Assembly (NCBI GenBank): GCA_036874045.1
Contig: CM072341.1
Location: 16,876,501-16,940,500, forward strand
Length of the DNA stretch: 64,000 nucleotides
Direction of reading: 5' to 3'
From: Cymodocea nodosa
Lineage: Eukaryota; Streptophyta; Magnoliopsida; Alismatales; Cymodoceaceae
Part shown: positions 50,401 through 60,416 of the stretch, piece after piece
How the letters are laid out: each line of letters opens with the position of its first letter
How positions within the stretch are numbered: position 1 is the first letter of the stretch
Position numbers and translations under genes: made by a program
The notes under the pieces: generated by a model
Database searches by the model: none
Seen by the model: the letters and a program-made list of their open reading frames with translations, nothing else
Told to the model about the DNA's origin: nothing

Positions 50401-52193
50401 ACTCCTTCATTCTAATTAATTATTTCAAAGTCTTTACTGACATTCTTTGTAGTCATATTATTTTCAAATAACAACTGCAGTTGATCATAAATGAGACATG
50501 ATTTACCTTTGAGGGAGGCACAATCTAAATGTTTTTGTAAGATAGGAAAAATGTTAACATATACAAGACGTACAAATTATATTAACACATTCAAAAATAT
50601 TACCTTAACAAAATCATTCCAAACTTCATCTAAAATATCAGTATGGCATTGTATGTAATTCCATACCCAACCACTTTGAGACATACTTTTTGTGTAGTTG
50701 TGATACATCTATTGTCATGTTTTAATTTGATTGTCAATATTTTTCTTTGTGATACTTGCATTTGTATCATTGTATTACCTTGTTCCATATTTTGACTTTA
50801 ACTTTTTCATTATGTGTCTTTTCATTCCTTTTATTTAAAATATCTTCTAATATACTCAAAAATATGGTATTTATTTTTGCATTTCAACTAGTGTAAGGTC
50901 TTTATCTATCTTGTATTGTATTATTTGTATTAATCATATCTAATTTGCAACACATATATATAAATCAAAAGATTGAAAAATACATAATTGAAATAAATAT
51001 GATAATCATATCATTAGAATATATGCTATTTCAAAAGTACATCATTGAAGTAAGTATGATAAGTACTTTGACTAAATCAATTCTATAAAGATTTAAAAAT
51101 TACATGCATAAATACTATAATGTTTTTCTTAACTTCATCACCATGATCAAATCATACCTGTTGTTACAGGGGTGTCACTACTATTGTCACTCTCCCATTC
51201 TATAACAAATCTTGTATGTATTTTGAGAGTCAAGTCTACGTTGTCACCAAATGTAGCTTTTTGATGAATGGTGGATCCATGGCATATTCTACAAGAACCA
51301 TTCTGTATCATATGGATTTAAACCTGTCCTGTGATCATAGAGATTATCAAATAACAGAAAATATAGGGAGAATTTAACATGCTTTAATTGAGAAATTTGA
51401 GCCAAATAGGATCACTTTCACTTGACCGTGCTAATTTGACACAGATTTTCTTACAACTTGCAAGCCTTCTTTGTTAACTCTCTACTTGAATTTTTTCCCC
51501 AAAAAATATATCCATGAAGTGGTTGTCTCTTCAAAAAATATATATTCATGAGCAATCTGCTATTTCCCATCATCACCACCAGTATAACATGGCCTAAACT
51601 CTAAGCCATCTACCATTTTTTTCTTGTCTTTAGAGTGTATGCATATATGACTAGGGTCTCCTCAAACTCAATTCCCTGATTCTCATTTTCCAACCTTATG
51701 CAATTCACTCATTACAATTCAAATTTCATATTTTGGTGGATGTTTCAGGTACCTGAACGACGTGGATTACCACGGCGGGTTCGAGCAAGATGATCTGAAT
51801 CAGCTGTTCGACGCAATGCGTTCCAACTACAAGGCCTGGATCGAGGGTTTCGCACCTCTGGCGGTGGGCAGCGACATGGAATCCGTTGCTGTGCAAGAGT
51901 TCAGCAGAACCCTGTTCAACGTCCGGCCGGACATCGCCCTCAGCGTGGTGCAGACAATCTTCCAGAGCGACGTCCGGCAGGTGCTCCGGCATGTGACCGT
52001 CCCGTGTCACATTCTACAGAGCGTCAAAGATCTTGCGGTGCCCGCCGTTGTCGCCGAGTACCTTCACCGAAACCTTGGCGGCTATTCCGTCGTGGAGGTC
52101 ATGGGAACCGACGGCCACTTGCCGCAGCTTAGTTGTCCGGACATCGTCATCCCTGTTTTGCTCAAGCACATCCGCTCCGACATTGCCGCCTGA
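41405..52193 (+). CDS. KAI2: KAI2/D14-LIKE alpha/beta-hydrolase receptor (karrikin and KL signalling)
   Basis: Two exons, 41405-41787 and 51749-52193, joined inside an Arg codon ([10 protein letters not shown]), 275 aa. The catalytic triad is Ser100 (VGHSVSA), Asp222 (SVKDLAVP) and His251 (TDGHLPQL), each five residues later than in 270-aa KAI2 because of a short insertion near residues 15-20 ([10 protein letters not shown]). Conserved blocks include [43 protein letters not shown] and QEFSRTLFN. The protein should act in nucleus and cytosol, hydrolyse its ligand and recruit MAX2/D3 to degrade SMAX1-type repressors. Departures from typical KAI2 include KAWIEGF for KAWCxGF and GSDM for GGDM. 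The single intron is at the family position but is 9,961 bp long and full of transposon relics. Paralogue status cannot be judged from one window. Confidence 0.95.
41940..43795 (-). mobile_element. Ty1/copia fossil in the KAI2 intron
   Basis: Closely parallels the copia element at 52505-57750: the TCTCTCACTTGG stretch next to the LTR, RNase H and late reverse transcriptase regions, and the variable spacer with [18 protein letters not shown]. It is a shortened, broken copy with one LTR-like end at its left (about 41.94-42.26 kb) and no matching LTR on the right. Divergence from the larger copy suggests an older insertion. Ends approximate. Confidence 0.7.
43820..48720 (-). mobile_element. Ty3/gypsy fossil (Athila/Tat-like) in the KAI2 intron
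   Basis: Minus-strand order, from high to low coordinates, is gag (about 47.5-48.5 kb, with a [15 protein letters not shown] knuckle-like motif), protease, reverse transcriptase/RNase H (about 45.0-46.6 kb) and integrase (44.4-44.66 kb, [19 protein letters not shown]), with a VNG-R-L-type integrase C-terminal region near 43.9 kb. This gene order is Ty3/gypsy. No long open frame survives; it is broken in many places and looks old. LTRs could not be paired. Confidence 0.75.
48721..50340. other. non-coding part of the KAI2 intron, possibly retroelement leader or LTR
   Basis: AT-rich sequence continuing from the gag end of the gypsy fossil. The stretch near 48.6-48.76 kb resembles leader sequence of Athila-type elements. 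It contains the 33-bp repeats described separately. No gene is seen. Confidence 0.4.
48819..48917. repeat. three 33-bp tandem repeats, each an imperfect palindrome
   Basis: Units at 48819-48851, 48852-48884 and 48885-48917 keep an exact 33-bp period. Each has a left arm like TTCATTAAGTTA and a right arm like CTTAACTCAATGA, which are near reverse complements, so each unit could form a hairpin. A looser related stretch lies near 49.89-49.97 kb. Confidence 0.8.
50350..50960 (-). mobile_element. fragment of a second PIF/Harbinger Myb-like gene
   Basis: Minus-strand translation gives [19 protein letters not shown] followed by NDFVK, the Myb/SANT-like block of Harbinger ORF1, plus a conserved stretch matching 39.0-39.35 kb of this window in the same order. 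No transposase part is present. It lies inside the KAI2 intron. Confidence 0.6.
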
Positions 52194-52504
52194 GAGGTCG
52201 TGAAGTCTGCGACCGGTTGTCATCGGCAATCGATGGCCAAAATCTAGCCGAGCTGGGCCACCTCCGCCCGGTTTACATGCACGATTAATTAAGAATCGAA
52301 CAAGATTAGTGTATCCGAGACGTGATTTTTAAGGATATATGCCTGAGATAATATTATAACTAACTGAAAATATTGGAAGTATCGATGAAGTTGTATTTTA
52401 TTCTTTAGGTAAACAACGTTGCCGTATAATTTACAAGTGTTTTATTTAATTAAATATATATTCTCACGTTCACGACATTTGACTACGACTTCGAGCGAGG
52501 GGAT
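52194..52504. other. KAI2 3' flank
   Basis: About 310 bp between the KAI2 stop codon and the copia LTR. It begins GC-rich and turns AT-rich, and probably holds the 3' UTR and polyadenylation site. No other gene is seen. Confidence 0.5.
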
Positions 52505-52718
52505 TGTTGATCTGTGCAGTTTGAGGGCTACGATGGTGGGTTATTCCAGGTGATCAAAGAATCTTGTTATTCACTTATTAATAAGCTTCTAATCAACTAT
52601 ATTTATAGCATTTGGAGGATTAACTACCTCCACCATCTCCGCCCCCAACCTCCTCCTCAAATTCCGATAACCACCGGAATTTGAATTTGAAACTTGGTCT
52701 TTTTGACCAATTCCAACA
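52505..52718 (-). repeat. 3' LTR of the copia element
   Basis: 214 bp, on the plus strand TGTTGATCTG to AATTCCAACA (TG...CA ends). It is paired with 57531-57750 over its whole length. Confidence 0.9.
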
Positions 52719-55700
52719 TCTCTCACTTGGTCACAAAGACCAACTATATTCTTTTTAATTCCGCTCCCACTACTCGTAGGTAGCACAATTTTAATCTTCT
52801 ATTACTCGTGAGAATGTTCTACGTTTCCATTATCCATATAAATGTTCCTTAATCCCATTAAGTTTACAAACTTAATGTACTTTTCCGCTGGTATTCCTTT
52901 TGTCAAAGGATCAGCTATCATATCTTCCGTAGGGATATAACTTAATTTTATTTCCCCATTTCCTACAATATCACGAATATAGTGATAATGTATGTTTATA
53001 TGCTGTCCTTTTGTTGTATTTGCACCACTATATACAAGACTTATTGACGCTTGGTTATCATAATACATTTCTATTGGACCATTTATTAAGTTTAGATTCA
53101 AATAATTTATGAATCTTCTGATCTAAACTGCATGTGATGCGGCTGCACTACAGTCAACATATTCAGCTTCCTATGTGTATTTTGCTACACACCATTGCTT
53201 CTTACTTCCCCAAGATATGGCTGCACCTCCAAAAATGAATACATGTCCTGAAGTAGACTTCCCATCATCTTTGTCACCACCTAAATCTGCATCTGTATAA
53301 CCAAGCACTTCAAGCTCATCTGCTTGATAAGTCAATTTATGGTGCAAAGTTCCTTTTATATATTTCAAAATTTTTTTGACAGCTTCCCAATGTTTTGTTC
53401 CGGGATTACTTTGATACCTACTTACAATACTTACAGCATATGCCAAGTCTGGTCTTGTACACAACATAGCATACATCAAACTTCCAACCACTTGGGCATA
53501 ATGTGCTCTTAAAGGTTTCTTCCCTTTCCCAGGACATTGGTCCTTACTTTACTTTTTCCCTAAAATATAAGGTGTGGGAGCTGAGGAACAATTGTCCATT
53601 CCGAACCTTTTTAACACCATTTGCAGGTATCTTTCCTGATTTATACTCAATGTTCTTGATTTTCGATCTCTTAAGATTTGAATTCCAAGAACATAGGATG
53701 CTTCCCCATGTCCTTCATTTCAAATTTTCTACTAAGTTCTTCCTTTGTTTCATTCAACATGTCAGCATTATTTCTAGCAAGTAAAATGTCATCCACATAC
53801 AAGGATAATATAATGAAGTTACTCCCACTATTCCTGACATATACACAGTAATCTAATCTATTTGAAACAAATCCCATTTTGATAATTATATCATGAAACT
53901 TATGATACCATTGTCTAGATGCTTGTTTTAAACCATATATTAACTTCTTCAATTTGCACACTTTTTCCTCATGTCCTTCCCCCTGAAATCCCTCAGGTTG
54001 TGACATGTAGATTTCTTCCTGTAGGTCTCCATTTAGAAATGCAGTTTTTACATCCATTTGATGTAATTCCAAATCTAAATGTGCAACTATAGCCAATATA
54101 ATTCTTATTGATGCGAATTTAGCAACTAGAGAATATGTTTCATGAAAGTCAATTCCTGGTTTTTGTGTATAACCTTTAGCAACTAAACGGGCCTTATATT
54201 TTTCAATAGACCCATCAACCTTTAACTTCTTTCGGAATATCCACTTGCACCCTATAGCTTTCCTTCCTTTAGGTAGATCACATAATTCCCACACATGATT
54301 CCATTTCATGGAATCAATCTCATCACTCATGGCATCCAACCATAAATCCTTTTCATGAGATTCGACGACATCCTTATATGTCACGGGTTCCATGTGATTT
54401 TCCTCCATGTCTATCATTAAACAAGAAAGCTCACAGGAATACAAATGGTAGTCATCCATCCATGTTGGCTGATGTCTCATCCTTTTGTTGCTAATAGGTG
54501 AATCCAGTTCTCTATCTTCTCCATTTCTATTGTTCTCTTCAATTCCATTTATAGGCTCATTTTGGATTTCTCCCATGATTTCCATGGGTTCACGATTGTT
54601 TTCATCAGCAATTTCCATACGTTCATCTATATTTTCAATGTTTCCTTCTTCTTCAACTCTAGGGTCATTTTCTAGGATATTATTGAAATAGTCATCATTC
54701 ACCACAAATGGTGGCTCATGTTCCTTTCCTATTTCTTCACTTTCATTTAGATTTTCTAGGAAAGTGGCATCCCTATATTCAATAATTCTCTTTTCTTTAC
54801 TATAGAACCTATAACCGAAAGAATTTTCACAATAGCCTATAAACCTACATTTAAGAGTCTTTGATTTTAACTTATCCCTTAATTGTTCATGAATAAGTAC
54901 ATGGGCTATAGATCCCCATTTTCTTAAATGATATAAATTAGGCTTAGTTCCGGTCCATAATTCATAAGGTATGTTAGGTACAGACTTGGAGGGTATTCTA
55001 TTTAATACATAATTTGCTGTGATCAATGCTTCTCCCTAAAAAACTTTGGAGAGACCTGAATGTGAAAACATGCATCTAACAGAATTCATAAGAGTTCTGT
55101 TCTTTCTTTCCGCCACACCATTTTGTTGTGGTGTATAAGGCATTGTAGTTTGTCTTTTAATTCCATGCATTTCACAAAATAATTTAAATTCATTAGAATT
55201 ATATTCCCCTCCCCTATATGACCTTAACATCTTAATCCTTCTTCCAAGTTGTTTTTCTACTTCCAACTTGTATTTCTTATAATAAGTCAATACTTGACTT
55301 TTATGACTTATTAGATAAATGTAAGCATATCTTGAAAAATAGTCTATAAAAGTCACAAAATATTCTTTGTTATCATGAGTTTTAATACTTAATGGACCAC
55401 ACACATCAGAATGAATCAACCCCAATAATTCATCTGATTTATATCCCTTACCAAAAGATTTCTTAGTCATTTTCCCAACTAAGCAATGTTGACATTTATT
55501 TAATTCCATGTCTTTAATTTCAGGCAACATGTTCAATTTTATCAATTGTTGTATTTTAAATTTATTAATATGTACTAACCTTAAATGCCACAAATCAATA
55601 TCAGATAAACAACACTCAACATAATCAGAAACTATTTCATTTATTTCATTAGCAACGATAGAAAGTTTAAACAAATCATGTTTAGGTACAAAAATTCCCA

Positions 55701-57380
55701 TAGCAAAGATCTTTTTGTCTTTTCCTATGGATACACGTTTATTGTAAAATCGAACTTCTAAATTATTCTTCAAAAGAGTGCCTACGGATATTAAATTCTG
55801 CCTCATGCCAGGTGCATAGAGGACGTCTTTCAAGATCATAATGTTGTCTCCTAAGTCCAAACGATATGTGCCAATACCTTCCACATCTAAATAAGTATTG
55901 TTTCCCATATAGATGCATTGTTGTCCAGGACTCAATTCTTTAAATGAGTCAAGTCCCTTTTTCGTTTTGGCAATGTGCCTTGTGGCACCAAAATCAACCC
56001 ACCATTCGTTTGAACTAGGGACTACAACATTATTGCATTTCACAACTCCCACAAAGGTTCTTTTATTCTTTATGTTCGACTCCGAGGTTCCACCTTTATT
56101 TCCATCCTTGTTGGGACAATGTGCCCTAAAATGACCAAATTGGCCACAAGCATGGCAAGATCCTTGTGCTTTCTTTCCACGCGCTTGATTTTGCTTGAAG
56201 TTGTTCTTGTTTGGTCCATTTCTTCTATTGTTGCCTTTTTCAGATCTCTGCTTTTGAAATATGGCATTGGCTTCTTCCAAATGAGATTCATGTTGCCTCC
56301 GACTGACTATTATTTCATGTTCAGTACCCAACCTAGCTGGCAATTCAGATAATTGAAGTGGGGTAGACCTAAGAGATGTGGTAATCATATCATAACTGTG
56401 TGGCAAACTATTCAATATGGTTGCTATTTGCAATTTTTCTGGTATAGGAGTTCCTGCAGTAGCTAAGTCTTTAGCCATTACTATCATATTATTTACATGT
56501 TCCACTACACTTTGTTCCTCTAACATCCTGCAAGAGTTATATTTCTGAAGGAGCAACTGTGTGTTCATTTCAGTTGCTTTATTATATTTTTCTTTCAAAG
56601 CATTCCATAGTGTATAAGCATTAGTATATGTTTCATAGCATTTTACAAGACAATCTTTCATGAACATAAACATTAAATTTTTCGCCTTTTTATCATCTTT
56701 CCTCCATTGATTTACTCTTTTTATTTCCACTTCAGAAGCGTTTTCACTTATTTCCGGAGGATGCGAACCTATTACATGTTCAATATCTTCATATTCTAAT
56801 GCTTGATATATTTTCCGATACCACATCTCATAATTTACCCCATTTAATTTATCCATCATTGCCAACTAAGTTGTAAACATCTTCGAAGCCATACTTATAT
56901 CTACAATCGAAATTACTTTCCAATTTAAATAAATAATTACCTTATGAACAAAAATGTAAATATTAAATTTAAAATTTCAAAAATCCGAAAAACTATTTGA
57001 ATTCTAATTTCAAAATTCAAAAAACAAATTTAAATTTCAAAATTTCAATTTTCAAATTTTTCAAAAATATTTAAATTTCCAAATTCAAATTCAAATTACA
57101 AATATTTCTATTATTTAATTAAAGCATGCAATTCTAAACATGTAATATAAATATAATGACTAACACATTTAACAACAACAAAAATTGCATGTTATTATTA
57201 TTATTATTATCTAATATAATATATTATATTATATTATAATATTTTATCAAAGGAGGAGATTTCGAATATCTCTAACCAAATTACTCGAGGGCGAAAGACC
57301 GGAGTTTCGCGTGCGGTGCGACGGTTGGGCGGACCGGCGTGCACGCGAGCGGCGGGAGGTGCGCGTGGACTGTGGAGGTG

Positions 57381-57448
57381 CACGCGCGGGCAGAGCTGCG
57401 TGCAGGCTGAGGAGCGCACGCGGGCAGAGCTGCGTGCAGGCCGAGGAG
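57381..57448. repeat. two 34-bp GC-rich tandem repeats in the copia leader
   Basis: Units 57381-57414 and 57415-57448 share GCGGGCAGAGCTGCGTGCAG and end in GAGGAG. A partial third unit follows. They sit between the primer-binding site and gag, in a ~230-bp GC-rich leader that contrasts with the AT-rich rest of the element. Confidence 0.85.
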
Positions 57449-57517
57449 CACACACGGGCGGTGAGAGGTCGCAGGCGGAACTGCGGCGACGGCAGCAGAA
57501 CTGGCGGAGCAACCTCG

Positions 57518-57529
57518 GCTCTGATACCA
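57518..57529 (-). other. primer-binding site of the copia element
   Basis: On the minus strand TGGTATCAGAGC, the standard plant copia site complementary to the 3' end of initiator tRNA-Met, one base from the 5' LTR. Confidence 0.9.
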
Positions 57530-57530
57530 C

Positions 57531-57750
57531 TGTTGATCTGCGCGGTTTGGGGGCTCTGATGGTGGGTTATTCCAGGTGATCAAAGAATCTTGTTCTTCAC
57601 TTATTAATAAACTTCTAATCATCTATATTTATAGCATTTGAAGGATTAACTAACTCCACTATCTCTGCCCCCAACCTCCTCCTCAAATTCCGATAACCAC
57701 CGAAATTTGAATTTTAATTTGAAATTTGATATTTTTGACCAATTACAACA
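57531..57750 (-). repeat. 5' LTR of the copia element
   Basis: 220 bp, on the plus strand TGTTGATCTG to AATTACAACA. It differs from the other LTR by scattered substitutions and one small length difference. Confidence 0.9.
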
Positions 57751-58531
57751 GTGATTTGAATCGGAATTCCAGAATCAATTTGGACTTCAGGACGCACGGC
57801 TCCGCGTATGGACTAGAATCTCCAGATTTGAACGACTTCATCCTGAAGTACTTGCACGCAAGTAGATCGATGAGCTGCAACGAGTGACAGCGATCGATCG
57901 ATCGATAGATATATATTTTTAAGTTGTCGTGGAGGACGGGCTATAAGTAAGTCTTTATTAAATATATACTTATAGAACAGGGAGGAGATACGTGAACGAA
58001 AGAATTCTGCACAACAATTTATTTACACCTTTGAGCTTTGGGGTGTGACCATTAATGTACGTAATAATACACATACGAGCTTTCCTAATTACTCACCCAG
58101 TGTTATTAATTAAGTCCGTGTCTTCGTCACTTTGAAACATGATTTCCGTGTCGCACACGTTGATAATAACAATAATTATATATTTAACATTGCAGGAATC
58201 AGGCATTTCATTTCCTGAGCTGGCGGTATGCGACTGCCGCTGCTAGCGTCAAATTAAGCACATATCCAATGGCACATAGACTGAGACCACACATTTCACC
58301 TCATCCGTCTCCATCTCAACCTGACTAGTTTCCATTAGAAGTTAAATTTTGACCGATATAAAAATTATCTTTATTGGACAAGCTCGATTGATTGGTTCAT
58401 TTCGAGACTTATGTCGCTGTTGATCACAACAGCCAGCTGAGCGGTAGCAGTAGTGCCGCTGTCGACGATGCTTCGTCTGATGAACCCAAACGGGTACCGG
58501 CGGTACTTAACCAATGACTCCGGTCACTTAT
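57751..58531. other. spacer and probable promoter of the zinc-finger gene
   Basis: The first ~130 bases are GC-richer and coding-like but match no family I know. The rest has GATCGATC repeats near 57.89 kb and mixed composition. No gene is recognised. Confidence 0.4.
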
Positions 58532-58539
58532 TATAAATA
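58532..58539 (+). promoter_or_regulatory. TATA box of the zinc-finger gene
   Basis: TATAAATA, 72-79 bp upstream of the ATG at 58611. Confidence 0.5.
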
Positions 58540-58610
58540 TAAATATGTATTTATGTAACAATACCAGATTAGACCCGTCAGCTCATTCGATAGAAAGATT
58601 AAGTTAGTTG

Positions 58611-59165
58611 ATGTCTCTTACATATGTGATGACGATGGCAGCATCTTCCACCGGTGCTTTGAAAGAAAACCCCAGAGACGACGACAAGGAGGACATGGGT
58701 GCGAGCCTTACGATGCTCGACTCACCGCCGAAGAAGCAGAAACGTGGTACACCGCGGGAGTGCTTGGTCTGCGGCAAGGTGTTCCCCACGTACCATGCAC
58801 TCGGAGGACACAAGGCCAGCCACCGGAGGCCCCCACCGGCCTACGACGCTTCCGCTAGCAGCAGCGGCAGCAGCAGCAGCACCTTGTTGGAAGGTTCCTC
58901 CACCACGTCGACCGACGAGGTCGTACAAGGAGAGGGGGGTAAGGCTGACGGGGGCCACCGGTGCTCCGTGTGCCGGAAGGTGTTCGCCACCGGGCAGGCT
59001 CTGGGAGGGCACAAGAGATGTCACTACTACGACGGCGCTCTGTCGAGCATAAGGAGCTTCGACCTCAACTTCCCACCGCAGGAGTTCGCCGACGACGACG
59101 ACGAGCGTCCGCGTCTGGACGCGCAGAGGCCGTCCTCGATTTCTTTTGCCCGACACCTTAATTAA
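58611..59165 (+). CDS. C2H2 zinc-finger repressor, ZAT-like (C1-2i type)
   Basis: Intronless, 184 aa. Two Cys2-His2 fingers, [21 protein letters not shown] (about residues 50-70) and [21 protein letters not shown] (about 121-141), carry the plant-specific (Q/H)ALGGH core; the first has His for Gln. A Lys/Arg-rich stretch PPKKQKR before finger 1 is a likely nuclear signal. A Ser/Thr-rich linker separates the fingers. The C-terminal SFDLNFPP is an EAR motif (DLNxxP-like), which recruits TOPLESS/SAP18 co-repressors. The small size, two fingers and single EAR motif are typical of ZAT stress-response repressors such as the ZAT11/ZAT12 group. The ATG at 58611 is the first in frame; ATGs at 58629 and 58635 are also possible. 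Confidence 0.93.
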   Translation: MSLTYVMTMAASSTGALKENPRDDDKEDMGASLTMLDSPPKKQKRGTPRECLVCGKVFPTYHALGGHKASHRRPPPAYDASASSSGSSSSTLLEGSSTTSTDEVVQGEGGKADGGHRCSVCRKVFATGQALGGHKRCHYYDGALSSIRSFDLNFPPQEFADDDDERPRLDAQRPSSISFARHLN

Positions 59166-59450
59166 TCAATCCATCAATATACGCGTATTCTTAATTCTTT
59201 GCATGGAAATTAATTGATATTCTTTTGCTGGCTTTTTTAGTCCATCGATCGACCCAGCAACGAGGGAACCAACGAATACAAATAGCTAGATATTAATTGT
59301 TAACTAACTTCAATTTGTTATAATAGTATTATTCATAATATTTATTAATGTTTTAGCTCCAATAAATATAAAAATTACCATCATTATAAAAAATATTAGT
59401 TAATTATTGTACATATTGGAAATTAAAATATTTTACCGCTCATCAAATCG
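59166..59450. other. 3' flank of the zinc-finger gene
   Basis: AT-rich, probably 3' UTR and terminator region. Nothing else is recognised. Confidence 0.4.
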
Positions 59451-60029
59451 TAAGAGATGTTCGTGTACTTAAAAAATAAAGAAAAATATAAAAAAAAAAA
59501 AATCATTTTTTAAGTATTTGTACATCAAATGAGTTTTCAAATGATTCTACCATTTTCTCTTGATATAGAAGAAAAACTTTTCTTCAATTTTTGACCTTTT
59601 AATTTTTAAAATTGATAGAAAAGTAGGAATAGAAAATGTAAATTATTACAAAATATATTAGTAATATATAATTTTAATATAAAAATTATTTATATTCTTA
59701 ATAGATAAAAATTAATATCACGAGAAATATGTAAAACAATAAAGATGTGTGAAATATATTTTATATTGTAATTATTCTCACAAATAACTATATTTTATAT
59801 TATCTATGGTAAATTTTGTTATTCTATGTTTTACAAATAAATATAAAAAATATTTAATTTATCAATTTTAATATTTTTTATTTTATAAATAAACAAATTA
59901 TTTTACATTCTATAATTTTTTATTATTTTCTATTTTATACACAAATACCTTAATTTTTTACTAACTTTCTATTATTTTCTTTTCCATCATTTACTTTTCA
60001 CCATTTTTCAGATACACAAACATCCCTTA
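59451..60029. mobile_element. Tourist-like MITE (579 bp)
   Basis: The left end TAAGAGATGTTCGTGTACTT and the reverse complement of the right end, TAAGGGATGTTTGTGTATCT, are long matched inverted repeats that continue for another ~15 bases (AAAAAT..GAAAA). The body is AT-rich and non-coding. The ends resemble the Harbinger relic at 36556 and the MITE at 40556, so it is probably mobilised by PIF/Harbinger transposase. Confidence 0.75.
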
Positions 60030-60364
60030 AATCATTTACTTAGTGAAAAGAATACACTTAGATCCCTTCGTAATTCTAGTAATTATGTTGTAACAGTGAT
60101 TAGCTAGGTCATGCCCAATTGCATCTAAACTTGTGCATCATTTCTTCAGTTTTATGTAATTAAGCTTCAACCAACGGCAACTTATTCCGTCTCTTCGTCG
60201 CACTGTGAGACATCAAACTCACGGAAAAGAACATCCTCCGACAACGCCCACCGCCAATGGCCAGATGCGCAAATCCCAATCTCCTCTTGCCACGCACCAT
60301 GTGAACATCCTGCACCCTTCATGCCTACACTTCTACGTTCTCCACCTTCTCTTCCTCCTCTCTC
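60030..60364. other. promoter region of the 60417 gene
   Basis: Upstream sequence turning CT-rich and GC-richer towards the gene, with runs of CTTCTCTTCCTCCTC just before the TATA-like element. No other gene is seen. Confidence 0.4.
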
Positions 60365-60374
60365 TATATATATA
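60365..60374 (+). promoter_or_regulatory. TATA-like element
   Basis: TATATATATA, about 43-52 bp upstream of the ATG at 60417. If functional, the 5' UTR would be very short. Confidence 0.4.
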
Positions 60375-60416
60375 CATGTATGACGCATTCGCCTCAGGCA
60401 TGTATCAGAAGAGGTA

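Larger units (their letters stand above)
52505..57750 (-). mobile_element. Ty1/copia LTR retrotransposon with both LTRs
   Basis: 5,246 bp on the minus strand. Order from high to low coordinates: LTR, tRNA-Met-type primer-binding site, GC-rich leader, gag with a CHACGQFGHFRAHC zinc knuckle, protease (DFGATRH), integrase, reverse transcriptase (QMDVKTAFLNGDL, YVDDILLA), RNase H (CTRPDLAYAV, NQASISLV, ADPLTKG), LTR. Integrase before reverse transcriptase defines copia. Structurally whole but broken at about three points. The LTRs differ at roughly 17 of ~214 aligned positions by eye (about 8 percent), which at a commonly used plant rate suggests a few million years. Flanking 5-mers GGGAT and GTGAT match at 4 of 5 positions, a likely target-site duplication. 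Confidence 0.92.
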
